Shown here: positions 1 to 8,800 of the stretch, piece by piece
How positions within the stretch are numbered: position 1 is the stretch's first letter
Layout of the letters: the number at the start of each line of letters is the position of its first letter
NCBI RefSeq assembly: GCF_900143075.1
Contig: NZ_FRCY01000012.1
Location: forward strand, 1-64,000
DNA length: 64,000 nucleotides
Direction of reading: 5' to 3'
Source: Cyclobacterium lianum
Lineage (GTDB): Bacteria; Bacteroidota; Bacteroidia; Cytophagales; Cyclobacteriaceae
Translations under genes and position numbers: made by a program
The notes under the pieces: generated by a model
Told to the model about the DNA's origin: nothing
Databases searched by the model: none
Seen by the model: only the letters and a program-made list of their open reading frames with translations

Positions 1-93
1 GCGGATTCTTTGAACAGTTGGAGCACCGAAAGTACTACAGTTTGGAAGTCGAGTGGGGAAGACCTGGAAAAATGGGCAGGATCAGAACAGTAA
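1..93 (+). CDS. C-terminal end of a gene cut by the window start
   Basis: Frame 1 is open from the first base to a TAA at 91-93 and encodes 30 residues ending in KWAGSEQ. Codon use is normal and the peptide is hydrophilic, rich in Ser, Glu and Trp, as expected of a protein tail. The start and nearly all of the protein lie outside the window, so no family can be assigned. A competing reading in another frame, starting at 53, looks like a shadow. I am moderately sure this is a real gene end because the frame is clean and a hairpin with a T-rich tail follows about 140 bases later. Confidence 0.45.
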   Translation, partial: ADSLNSWSTESTTVWKSSGEDLEKWAGSEQ

Positions 94-230
94 CTGTCCT
101 GATTTTCAGTATATTGTATTTTATCAAAGATTTTTTTTCGGACATTCGCAAGATATCTCCGTCGTGTTTTGGTTGGTATTTTGTACCTTCATAGCTATAT
201 GTTTAAGACAACATAATTTACCTAAAGTAG

Positions 231-263
231 GCCGGTTTTCATAAGGAAAATCGGCTTATTTTG
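231..263 (+). terminator. Hairpin with T-rich tail
   Basis: GCCGGTTTT (231-239) pairs with AAAATCGGC (247-255) across a 7-nt loop, with one G-T pair, followed by TTATTTTGT. It fits an intrinsic terminator for the gene ending at 93. The ~140-nt distance lowers confidence. Confidence 0.4.
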
Positions 264-321
264 TCTCAAGAGGCCATTTTTTTCTTAACTTAATAGCATT
301 GAAAACCAGGTGGCTCCGGCT

Positions 322-710
322 AAACTCCATAGGGAATTTTTAATAGCACCCAGCCCAATTTATGCATATATCCTAAATCAACCGTTGGCGAAATGGTATT
401 TTTCCGGTATATTGAAAGCAGGTTTTCAGGTAAAGGATTTTTAAAAGATGAAATGAAGAGGAATCAAGAAAAGTAGGGTAGGACTGCCCTGTATTAGCCT
501 GTTTATATATTTTTGCAAACAAAAAGATGTAAAGCGATTCATACAGATAGAGGGGCTTAGGATGTGAAATCAAAAGATACTCGGAGATGGATATTAAGAA
601 AAAAGATCTAATTGTGGTAATATGTAGTTGTTTTTTGCTTATTATTGCAGTTTGAAATAAGGATAATTAAACAGTTTTTTTTACTGCTACATTTTAAAAT
701 TCAGGCCTAT
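322..710 (-). repeat. Degenerate repeat, copy 1 (decayed coding remnant)
   Basis: This segment resembles 1637-1990. Both contain nearly the same ~45-bp block (371-412 here, 1682-1723 there), centred on AAATGGTATTTTTCCGGTAT, and both end in a TTTGAAATAAGGAT-type stretch (653 here, 1931 there). Read on the minus strand, the block gives peptides of the form RKNTISPTV(G/D)LGY, which looks like the beta-strand end of a lost gene. Neither copy has a sustained frame. The two copies flank the Bor-like lipoprotein and its neighbour. Which gene they come from is unknown. Confidence 0.5.
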
Positions 711-804
711 GTGCCTGTTGTTGCCAATTAATTGTAAACAATATAGACCGAAAGCACTCAAAATGAGTATTATTAATATATGTTTAAATTAAATTTTTAA
801 AAAA

Positions 805-1101
805 ATGATTGAAAAAACAATGAAAATGATGGCAGTTGTATTTACTACATCTTTGTTATTAACTTCTTGTTATTCTTACACGAGTGTGGTAGGAGACGGA
901 GCTCAGGGAAATCGTCAAACGACAGAATGGAATCATTACGTAATTTATGGATTGGCACCTGTAGGCGTGTCCGATTCAAATCAAATGGCAGATGGTGCTG
1001 AAAATTACACCGTTCACACAAGGCATTCATTTGTGAACGGCTTAGTTGCTGCGATTACATTCGGTATTTATACGCCGACTACCACGACTGTAACCAAGTA
1101 A
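805..1101 (+). CDS. Bor/Iss-like small lipoprotein
   Basis: The product is a 98-residue envelope lipoprotein. Residues 1-22 form a signal peptide ending in a lipobox (LLTSC, lipidated Cys about residue 22). The C-terminal part has the pattern typical of the Bor family: a polar segment, then FVNGL, then a hydrophobic stretch and a GIYTP motif. In phage lambda and E. coli, Bor/Iss proteins are surface lipoproteins linked to serum resistance; in Bacteroidota the role is unknown. The start could be this ATG or the Met at residue 6, which gives a more usual signal peptide. A strong terminator follows at once, so the gene is probably transcribed alone. It sits between two copies of a decayed repeat, suggesting arrival by recombination. 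Confidence 0.7.
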   Translation: MIEKTMKMMAVVFTTSLLLTSCYSYTSVVGDGAQGNRQTTEWNHYVIYGLAPVGVSDSNQMADGAENYTVHTRHSFVNGLVAAITFGIYTPTTTTVTK

Positions 1102-1111
1102 TATCTGAACT

Positions 1112-1149
1112 AGAGAGTTTGTTAGGGACTAACAAACTCTCTTTTTTTT
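1112..1149 (+). terminator. Intrinsic terminator of the Bor-like gene
   Basis: A perfect 13-bp stem, AGAGAGTTTGTTA (1112-1124) with TAACAAACTCTCT (1130-1142), closes a 5-nt loop and is followed by seven T residues. It begins ten bases after the Bor-like stop codon. Confidence 0.9.
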
Positions 1150-1159
1150 AATCAATTTT

Positions 1160-1363
1160 ATGAAAAAATGGACTTTTTATGTTTCATTAATAATATCAAT
1201 TATTTTTCTGATAAACATTATTGAAATATTGATAAATGATTTAAATCGACTCACTGAATATGGCTATGGATATTTGGTGGGAAAAATTATTTTACTGCTG
1301 ATTTTCGCTACAATTACTCTTCTGACAAGAAAATATAAAACTGAATCTAAAGAGGAGCTGTAA
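1160..1363 (+). CDS. Small two-helix membrane protein
   Basis: The 67-residue protein has two predicted transmembrane helices, residues about 5-25 and 38-58, joined by a short polar loop. It has a Lys-rich tail (RKYKTESKEEL). I recognise no family. It follows the terminator of the Bor-like gene and so needs its own promoter, though only about ten bases separate the T-run from the ATG. It may be a small envelope protein or a remnant. The coding call rests on the clean hydrophobic pattern. Confidence 0.4.
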   Translation: MKKWTFYVSLIISIIFLINIIEILINDLNRLTEYGYGYLVGKIILLLIFATITLLTRKYKTESKEEL

Positions 1364-1636
1364 AAAGGTATTGTATACAACAACTAAGTTTTGTTGTCTG
1401 CCATTTTGGGAGATAATGAATGCACTTCTGCAAAACCTGTTATCTTTTAAGGGGAAAACCGCTGAAGTGCTTTGGTAGGATTCGAACTCTAGCAGTCCTT
1501 ATGAGGCGTCAATTCAGGTTAAAAGTTGATTTTTTGTGCGGGGCATCCTGTGACAGGGGTGTAAAAAAGGGCCTATTTCCGTAAATTTATAGTCAGTTGG
1601 TTTCTTCTTCCAAAAACTCCTATTTCTACAGATAAT
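1364..1636. other. Spacer without a recognisable gene
   Basis: No plausible coding frame is seen. On the minus strand 1471-1515 contains GAGTTCGAATCC preceded by a CTCATAA loop, which recalls the T-arm and anticodon loop of a tRNA-Met. The stems do not pair, so I do not call a tRNA. Confidence 0.4.
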
Positions 1637-1990
1637 TTTCATAGGGTACTTTAACTGTATCCACAAAATTTAATTCCATATCCTAAACCAACCGTTGGTG
1701 AAATGGTATTTTTCCGGTATATTGGACTTGTGTTTTTAAGTAATGGAGTTTTTTCAAAAGAATGAAAGACGGATTCCGGAAGAGCATACGTTGGGGGCGG
1801 GTATAGGACTCATTTTTCCTTTTGTGAACAATGGGGAACAGCACTATCCATGCATATGACCGGAAGGACAAGTTTCTATGTACGGTATCCCGAAAGGTAT
1901 CCCGGAAGTAATTTATACCTGATAGGCTAGTTTGAAATAAGGATGATAAACTGGTTTTTATACAACTCTATTTTTAAAATAAGGAGATAA
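1637..1990 (-). repeat. Degenerate repeat, copy 2 (decayed coding remnant)
   Basis: Second copy of the segment at 322-710, with the same ~45-bp core (1682-1723) and the same TTTGAAATAAGGAT-type end (1931). On the minus strand a short frame reads RKNTISPTVGLGYGIKF, giving slightly better preserved coding sense than copy 1. It is probably a fragment of a beta-rich secreted or outer-membrane protein gene. That is inference from the strand-like pattern only. Confidence 0.5.
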
Positions 1991-2049
1991 AATAGTAGCA
2001 ATAAACAAGTTGTGCTTATTGCAAAATCGTATAACTAACTAACATTAAA

Positions 2050-3270
2050 ATGAATAGTGAAAATTTTGAAAAACACGTTCTTTTTGACAGAATTTCTCAG
2101 TTAAGTGAAACATTACAAGAAGAAAAAACAGAAAGTAAAATCGACCTTGAAAAACTTTCTTTTTTCAGAACTGCGGTAAGTTATATTGAAGACAGAATTA
2201 ATATTACATTCCCTGATCTTGTCCAAAAAAGTGAAATGGATGAATTGAGTGCTGAGCTTAATGCGGCAGTTTCACAGATTAATTCTTATATAGGAAATAA
2301 TAATATTGGTCATTTAACAAATGCAACTAATAACTTCAATTCAGCTCTTAATAAGATTAGAAATTTTCCTATTCCGCTATCGAAAAGCAGTTTCAACTTT
2401 TCTAGAAAGATTGCGAATTTTGAAAAAATAGTCAAGAATAAATATAATGCCCTAGAGAAAGAAAAAGATGATTTAGGTAAAGAGATTTTTAAATTTAAAG
2501 AAGAATTAGACAAGAAAAACACCAATATAGAAGAACTTACAGAGCAATTAAAAATAAAACAAAATCAAATTGAGAATTTAAACTCAACTTTTCAAACTGA
2601 TTTTAATAATATAAAGTCTCAACAAAATCAAGAATTTAAGTCCTCAAAAGAAACCATTCGTTCGGAATTTAATTCTATAAAAACCAATTTTGAAAAAGAG
2701 ATTGAAGGAATTAAAAATACAATCGACAGTGATACAAGTTCATTGGTTCAAGATCTCGAAACAAAATTAGATGAAGCAAAACGCTTAGTAAACGTGATAG
2801 GCAATGTAGGTGTAACAGGAAATTATCAAAATATAGCAAATGAGCATAAAGTGACCGCAAATATTTGGAGAGTGCTGGCAATAATATTTATGGCAATCTT
2901 ATCTGGTCTTTTAGTTTATACAATTTGGGATGTAAGTTCAGAAAATTATGATTGGATAAAATCTGTAATTCGAATAGTCGCTGCTGCAGCATTATCATAT
3001 CCAGCAACATATGCTGCAAAAGAATCTAGCAAACATCGAAAACTTGAAACACTCAATAGAAAGTTGGAACTTGAATTGGCATCATTAACCCCATTCATTG
3101 AGATGTTACCAGAAGAAGAAAAGAGAGATATAAAGATTAAGTTAGTTGAAAAATACTTTGGGAACCATATCGAATTTGAAAAGAATGGAGATATTGGTAA
3201 AGAAGAATTATCTATCGGAGGATTCGAAAAGGTAATAAAATCTCTAATTCCAATTGTTAAAAATTCTTGA
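2050..3270 (+). CDS. Coiled-coil protein with two C-terminal membrane helices
   Basis: The 406-residue protein is of unknown function. Residues about 1-105 are helical and polar. Residues 115-245 form a long coiled coil rich in Glu, Lys, Asn and Gln. Two transmembrane helices follow (about 273-293 and 303-322), then a charged cytoplasmic-type tail of 80 residues. There is no signal peptide, so the coiled coil and tail probably lie in the cytoplasm with a short hairpin through the inner membrane. Base composition is clearly AT-rich compared with the RHS genes nearby, suggesting transfer. It stands alone between the decayed repeat and a pseudogene. Similar architectures occur in uncharacterised bacterial defence or membrane-remodelling proteins, but nothing here proves such a role. 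Confidence 0.7.
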   Translation: MNSENFEKHVLFDRISQLSETLQEEKTESKIDLEKLSFFRTAVSYIEDRINITFPDLVQKSEMDELSAELNAAVSQINSYIGNNNIGHLTNATNNFNSALNKIRNFPIPLSKSSFNFSRKIANFEKIVKNKYNALEKEKDDLGKEIFKFKEELDKKNTNIEELTEQLKIKQNQIENLNSTFQTDFNNIKSQQNQEFKSSKETIRSEFNSIKTNFEKEIEGIKNTIDSDTSSLVQDLETKLDEAKRLVNVIGNVGVTGNYQNIANEHKVTANIWRVLAIIFMAILSGLLVYTIWDVSSENYDWIKSVIRIVAAAALSYPATYAAKESSKHRKLETLNRKLELELASLTPFIEMLPEEEKRDIKIKLVEKYFGNHIEFEKNGDIGKEELSIGGFEKVIKSLIPIVKNS

Positions 3271-3553
3271 TTAAATTACACTAATCATATCAATTAATAA
3301 TACAAATTGCGGAATACTTTCCAAAAATGATATTTTTGACTGCTTTTTAAAAACAATGTGTAACTGATAAATCTGAGTCACTTAAGCCGCAACTTGCGAT
3401 ATTCGGAAATTTAATTCAACAATCTCCCCCCAACACCCCCTTACTCCCTCAAACTGAATTTTTAATCAAATTTCAACCCCTTTAATTTGTATTTTACATG
3501 CATAAAAGATATTTTCATTCTGTTAATTATGTTAAACCTAAAATCAATAGACC

Positions 3554-3854
3554 ATGAGTACCAAAAACTCAATTTCCATTCAAATCCCTGAGGAGGAGCT
3601 GACAGCTATCAGGGACGCTCTAAACACACTTAAAACTACCCTCGGCCCCTATCTGGTAGCGCTTAGCCCTTCCGAGCGGCAGACCATTCCTAAAATGGGC
3701 GATGGCACTGCCCCCTTTGGAAAAGGTGATGGAATATGCGCAGAATTGCGGACAGTTTTTACCCCCTTTTCTGGATTTGCAGGAAATGGACAAGGACTGG
3801 ACACGCTATAATACCGGGTCGGAACTGGGGATAGTCAATAAACTTAGCTATTGA
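3554..3854 (+). pseudogene. Frameshifted small Bacteroidota protein
   Basis: The first frame starts MSTKNSISIQIPEEEL and continues to GDGTAPF, matching the N-terminal half of a common Bacteroidota protein of about 150 residues, related members of which I recall but cannot name. At about 3718 the sense moves to another frame: after the shift 3719-3851 reads EKVMEYAQNCGQFL and then LDLQEMDKDWTRYN to a TGA at 3852-3854. A simple explanation is loss of two bases in the codons for PFVEK. The protein is also shorter than the family. Read without the shift, the frame would end at 3811 with an unrelated tail. Function is unknown; the gene is very likely dead. Confidence 0.65.
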
Positions 3855-3872
3855 ATTTTACCCACTTCAATT

Positions 3873-4112
3873 GTGAATAAATGGGGTAATGGTAGCTACA
3901 GTGCACCATCACCATCCTACGACACATTCAAAAAAGCTATTGAGCACGCAGATCCGGAAATTTGTGCAAATGCCATGATAACGTTAATTAAAATCTGTAC
4001 CTATCTCTTAAAACAACAGATTAATCAATTGGAAATTGCTTTTGTCAAGGACGGAGGGCTCCGAGAACGAATGACCCGAGCCAGGATTGAACAGCGAAAA
4101 AAAGACAAATAA
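3873..4112 (+). pseudogene. C-terminal remnant of a four-helix-bundle suffix protein
   Basis: The 79 residues match the C-terminal suffix region of four-helix-bundle suffix proteins: a helix with CANAMITLIKICTYLLKQQ, then GGLRERMTRARIEQR. In intact members this follows a full four-helix bundle related to the S23/23S-rRNA intervening-sequence proteins, which is missing here. The only start is a GTG at 3873, just after the frameshifted gene. I read it as the leftover of a gene whose first part was deleted. The cellular role of the family is not established. Confidence 0.6.
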
Positions 4113-4130
4113 GTTTTTGGGACATCTTGG

Positions 4131-4166
4131 GACACTTGGGATGCTGTTTCACGAGTCCCAAGTGTC
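4131..4166. terminator. Strong hairpin downstream of the suffix remnant
   Basis: GACACTTGGGA (4131-4141) pairs perfectly with TCCCAAGTGTC (4156-4166) across a 14-nt loop. No T-run follows on the plus strand (CGAAAAAATC). On the minus strand the stem is followed by CCAAGATGTCC. It may act as a bidirectional barrier between the remnant and the converging RHS operon, or it may be the scar of a mobile element. Confidence 0.45.
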
Positions 4167-4384
4167 TCGAAAAAATCAATTAGCCAAGCAGAAACACTGG
4201 AGACACCAATTGACCAAAACCCAACGCTATTGAGTTGGCCCGGAGTAATTACGAAACATTAAAAAACGAGACTCCTCTTGTACAAGGTCGCCAAGTGCCG
4301 CCTGGCAAATCCCCAGCTACCGGATTCCAGGGGTCAACCAAGTCAGTAGAGGAGAAGGTACTTCGCTAACCGAAAAAATTTAAT

Positions 4385-4780
4385 TTAATCAAAGAGTTCC
4401 TGCTTTTTCAAAAACTCCGGTATTTCATCCCAGCCTTCATAAGGGGCTTTGAGCGTGTCCGGGACCGGATAATCCCAAAGAATTCGGCTTTTTTTGATAT
4501 CCTTGATGGGAACTTCGATAAGATAAGTTACTTGGCCTTTAGAAATTTCATTTGAGCCAATAAAATTATCAGAATGAAATTTCTCACCCCAATATGTAAA
4601 ATGAAAATTAATTCTACTTCCTTGGTTTGGAATTCGGTATTTTTCTCCCAAAACACCAACTGTATAATTTTTTTCAAGGGATTTGTAGTAGTTTTCAAAA
4701 ATCATATTTCCAAAGTATACAACCAATAGAACAAATATGATTTTTGCAATGGTGAGAATGAGATTTTTGTTCATGATCAA
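4385..4780 (-). CDS. Membrane-anchored partner (putative immunity protein), copy 2
   Basis: The 131-residue protein has one N-terminal helix (about residues 7-27) and an extracytoplasmic domain. It is paralogous to the product of 5447-5824: the last ~38 residues are almost identical (IEVPIKDIKKSRILWDYPVP and on through EGWDEIPEFLK), while residues 30-90 differ strongly. Its ATG overlaps the stop of the orphan RHS tip by four bases (ATGA), the usual layout of a toxin followed by its immunity gene. The membrane anchor suits a partner that neutralises a tip acting at the membrane. Family membership is not recognised, so immunity is inference from position, duplication and divergence. Confidence 0.65.
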   Translation of the reverse strand: MIMNKNLILTIAKIIFVLLVVYFGNMIFENYYKSLEKNYTVGVLGEKYRIPNQGSRINFHFTYWGEKFHSDNFIGSNEISKGQVTYLIEVPIKDIKKSRILWDYPVPDTLKAPYEGWDEIPEFLKKQELFD

Positions 4781-5421
4781 TATTCGGTTGTAGAAACTTT
4801 CCCAGTTAAAATTCGAGCTGAGCCATTTATATTGGAAATTATAGAAATCACATTTCTATTTATTTCGGAATGATCTAAAAGTTTGTTATAACCGAAATTA
4901 AATCCGCCTACACCTAAATCGATAGCAGTTTCCGAAAACTGTTTTTTATTCCCAATCCCGATCGACGAGCTAAATCCGTCCTTTGCATTAATATCTATTA
5001 ACGCCTGTAAAAAAAAGGCGGATTTACCAAACAAACCTGCCATTCCAATATCCGCCAAATCCACTCCCGCCAAATCTTTATTAAATATTAAACTCATCCC
5101 CATCTGCAATCCTGCCTCCATTCCCATCCGCTGTACAACGCGGGCGCCTAATCCATCCACCAACCCCCAGACCAACACTGGCGAGGCAGCCGCAGCGACC
5201 ATACTGCCGGTGATGCCGTAGGATACCATCCTGCCAATACCATCCAGGTATTTGCTGTTTCTGAAAGACTGGGCTTCGGAGGTGCTGAAATGCAGCTTCC
5301 TGCCGCGCTGGTACAAATTCCTGGTGGCACGCATCCCTTCGCGGTATGCCGTGAAGCACAGGTTAGCATAGATCGGACTGCGACTTTCCCGCATAAGTCG
5401 CTGATGCGACTCAAGCAGCAT
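4777..5421 (-). CDS. Orphan RHS C-terminal tip (putative toxin module)
   Basis: The 214-residue protein is a free-standing duplicate of the C-terminal tip of the RHS protein at 5821-9960. Residues 1-~115 are nearly identical to the tip (YREGMRA, YLDGIG, MVSYGITGSMVAAAASP); the last ~90 have diverged. It lacks a signal peptide, RHS repeats and the core DPTGL junction, so it cannot be exported alone; orphan modules of this kind are usually spare specificities that recombine into the full-length gene. The conserved half is GC-rich and the variable half (below about 5100) is AT-rich. The tip has long hydrophobic, glycine-rich stretches and no nuclease motif that I can see, which favours a membrane-acting effector. 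It starts 25 bases after the upstream partner gene. Confidence 0.7.
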   Translation of the reverse strand: MLLESHQRLMRESRSPIYANLCFTAYREGMRATRNLYQRGRKLHFSTSEAQSFRNSKYLDGIGRMVSYGITGSMVAAAASPVLVWGLVDGLGARVVQRMGMEAGLQMGMSLIFNKDLAGVDLADIGMAGLFGKSAFFLQALIDINAKDGFSSSIGIGNKKQFSETAIDLGVGGFNFGYNKLLDHSEINRNVISIISNINGSARILTGKVSTTEY

Positions 5422-5446
5422 TCCTAATATTCCTGACTCCGTTACT

Positions 5447-5824
5447 TTATTCGTTATTCTTCAAGAACTCCGGTATTTCATCCCAGCCTTCATAAGGGGC
5501 TTTTAAGGTATCCGGGACGGGATAGTCCCAAAGGATTCGGCTTTTTTCGATGTCCTTGATGGGAACTTCGATAAGATATTTATTACTTTTTATTTCGTTG
5601 GTCCCTAGATAATTTGATGCTGTTTTGAGTTTGCCGTAATACTTAAAATTAAAATCGATTGAGGTTCCCTGCCCATACATTCTATAGGTGGCTCCTAATT
5701 CTCCTATTACGTAATTTTTTTCAAAAGAACGGTATCTATCTTCATACCATTGATTGCCGAAATAAGCAAATAAAAGAACGAAAATTATCTTTAAAGCCAA
5801 TTTCATTATAGCATTTTTTTTCAT
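5447..5824 (-). CDS. Membrane-anchored partner (putative immunity protein), copy 1
   Basis: The 125-residue protein has a single N-terminal membrane helix (residues about 8-25) and a small extracytoplasmic domain. Its ATG overlaps the RHS stop by four bases, so the two are translationally coupled, as in toxin/immunity pairs. It is a paralogue of 4385-4780 with a nearly invariant C-terminal ~38 residues and a diverged middle. Part of the protein may therefore hold a shared function while the middle part tracks the matching tip. No known immunity family is recognised. Confidence 0.65.
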   Translation of the reverse strand: MKKNAIMKLALKIIFVLLFAYFGNQWYEDRYRSFEKNYVIGELGATYRMYGQGTSIDFNFKYYGKLKTASNYLGTNEIKSNKYLIEVPIKDIEKSRILWDYPVPDTLKAPYEGWDEIPEFLKNNE

Positions 5825-8800
5825 TTTATTGAATGAATTTTCATTGTTTCACCAACTATCATTCTTGAAGTGCCATTGATTGAAGAAATAGTTTTTATTA
5901 CATTTTTATTTATTTCTGAAGTTTTAAGCAATTGGTTAAAACTTCGATTATAGCCTCCGATTCCTATATCTATACTAGTTTCATAGAGTGATTTTTTATT
6001 GCCAATTCCAAGTGAGGTGGAGAATCCTTGGTCGGGTTTTATATCAATCAAAGCATTACTTGCAAAAGCCCATTTCCCAAATAAACCTGCCATTCCAATA
6101 TCTGCAAAATCCATTTTCTTAAAATTCCCGTTGAATACCAAACTCATCCCCATCTGCAATCCTGCCTCCATTCCCATCCGCTGTACAGCGCGGGCACCTA
6201 AACCATCCACCAACCCCCGGAGCAGCACCGGCGAGGCAGCCGCAGCGACCATGCTGCCGGTGATGCCGTAGGATACCATCATGCCGATGCCATCCAGGTA
6301 CCTGCTGTTTCTGGATGCCTGGGCATCAGTTTCGCTGAAATGCAGCTTCCTGCCCCGCTGGTACAAGTCCCTGGCGGCACGCATCCCTTCCCGATATGCC
6401 GTCATGCCCAGGTTGCGGTAAACGGGGTTGCGGCTTTGACGCATAAGCTGCAGTTGCGATTCCAGCTGCATCCGGCTGCTCCTGTCCGGCATGCTGCTGA
6501 CCGTCACCGCCGGAAGCTGAAATTCAGGACATCCCTTACAATCTCCATATAATCCTGTGGGATCCGAAAAGAGCAAGGGATTATTGAAACCAAACGCCAT
6601 GGGGCTAATAGAGGTGTACATATCGGATAGTTTGTCCATGCCCCAAAATCTTCCCAATGCCGGATCGTATAAGCGGTTTGGAGTTTGATACAATCCAATT
6701 CGTTCCAGCATATAACTTCCGCCGTTAAACCCATACCTGCTCTCCTCTCTATCCGCCGCCCGGTACTCCAGCCCGCTAAGTGGCAGACCCCAGGGATCGT
6801 AGTGGTCTTCCTGCACCACCAGGGCAGATTGGGTCTGCACCTGGAAATCGTCAAACCAGACATCGGCCTCCGTTTCGTTGACCAGAAAGGCTTCCAAATG
6901 CCCATCCTTCTCAATATAAAAATTTGCTTCCAATAATTCATGCTTGCCGGCAGCATTTTTTGTCAATGACCGCTTTTCTTTGCGGTAAATTTTGCCTTGC
7001 TCGTCGTAGAGTACATACAGCATGTAGGCCTCGGGCACCGGTTTGGTTTGCAGCTCTCTGATCAGCAGATCAGCCAGCGAAAACCAGAGCAGCGGGTTGC
7101 CGGCGGCCACCGGAGTATTTCTGAATTCCGTCAAATTGTCCAGGAGGCGCGTTCTGGCGCCGGTGGAGATGAAGGTCTCCGGTTTGATAGCGAGTCCCTT
7201 GCTGTCGCGGTATTTTCCTTTCACAGATAGCCTTACCTGCTCCCCGATCTGCACTTGCTGCCTGCGTGCAGGGCCCAGTATCCGGCCACGACTGGCATTC
7301 AGCCAGGCAGAATAGCTGCCCCCGGGGGTACTGTTATGTTCTATTCCGGCCTGCCGGTTCTGGTCTATTCCTTCAAAATATCTGATTTCTTCGTTACGTT
7401 TGACCGGCTCCATGCTGGCCAGTAAAGTAGTCGTCAGCGGTTTTCTGAGCACCTGTCGCACACTGCCCAGGTGGTCCCGTACAAAAAACTCCGGCAGCCA
7501 GTTTTCATTTTCATATACAAACCGGCCTTCAGGATGAAGGAGTTGATCACTATGGCCGTTTTTCAGTATCAGTTCACCGAGGTAATCAGTTCGCTCCACC
7601 GTTTTTCCATTTTTTTCCGCCTTTCTGGATAACAATATCCCCTCGGCCAAATAGGCAAATAGCAGTTTTTCACCCGTATCGAAAACCATCTCCTCGGGAA
7701 GGTCCAGGTGATTGTACCGGATATGGCGGATGCCCTTATCGGGATTGGCAATCAGGTTGCCGTTAGCGTCGTAACGGTAATGGTCACCGGCTGGAGATGC
7801 ACTAAAATCGTTTGCTTCAAAGCCAGCGTTCGGCACTGCATCGCTAATGCTTTCCAGCCGGTTGCTGTGGGGTGCATAGCCGTAGCTGAGCCGGTCCACC
7901 TCCCCAAAGCGTTCAGCCGCTTGCCGGTTGCTGCGGGTTAGGGAGAGGATATTGCCGTTGGCATCATAGCGCAGGTCCCGGAGACTGTAGCGGTCCTGGT
8001 GTGCCGGGCTTCCGGGAACCGCATAGGTAGCTTCCCTCAGCCTACCGGCCGGATCGTAACCAAAGAGGTATTTTCTTTGTTGCCCATCCCTACCTTTCCA
8101 AACCATTTCAGAAATATGGCCATTGTAAAGGGGTTTGGTACCGGTCTCGTGCGAAAGCGTGAAGGAAAACAGACTGGGGTCTTTGCCTTCCGGGATGACG
8201 GCACTCGTCCAGCCGCGAATGTGACGTTGATGGTGGAAGGGTGCCAGTCCTCCCGGGTTTTTTGTGGCCAGCTCTCCGGTCATGCCGTAGGCATACCTTG
8301 CCACTAGGGTTTCCGTTTGCCCAGACATGCGTCGTTGTATGGTATTGAGATAGCCTTCCGGACTGTAGCTGTAGCTGTCCGAATAGTCCAGTGTCACTGA
8401 TCCGTTGAGCCGGGTATTTGATTCAAGTATTCTTCCGCTAAAGTCGTAAGTAAAAGTTTGACGGCTTTCCCCTTCCAGGTGATCTTCTTTCAGCAGATTT
8501 ATGACCCTGCCCTCCTTGTCGTAATGAACGGCCCTTTCAGTGAGCAGGTCTGCGCGTACCAGTCCACCCGTATAGAATCCTGTTGCGGGAAGAGAGGGAG
8601 AATTCTGAAAGGCCTTTTTGCTTTTGCTGTAATCATCATAATAGTTGACGGTAAGAACCCGACCTTCCTCGCGGGGGAAATTTCCGTCCGCGGTCATTTT
8701 CTCCGGTTGAGGACCTATATCTGCTGCAAAACTCCGTTTCCCCTGAGCGATAAAGTGAAATCCCGGTTTCAGGATCACCGCCTTTGCGGCGGTATAGCGC

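Noticed and set aside
1471-1515. tRNA-Met-like sequence on the minus strand
   Set aside because: T-loop- and anticodon-loop-like bases are present, but neither stem pairs and there is no acceptor or D-arm.
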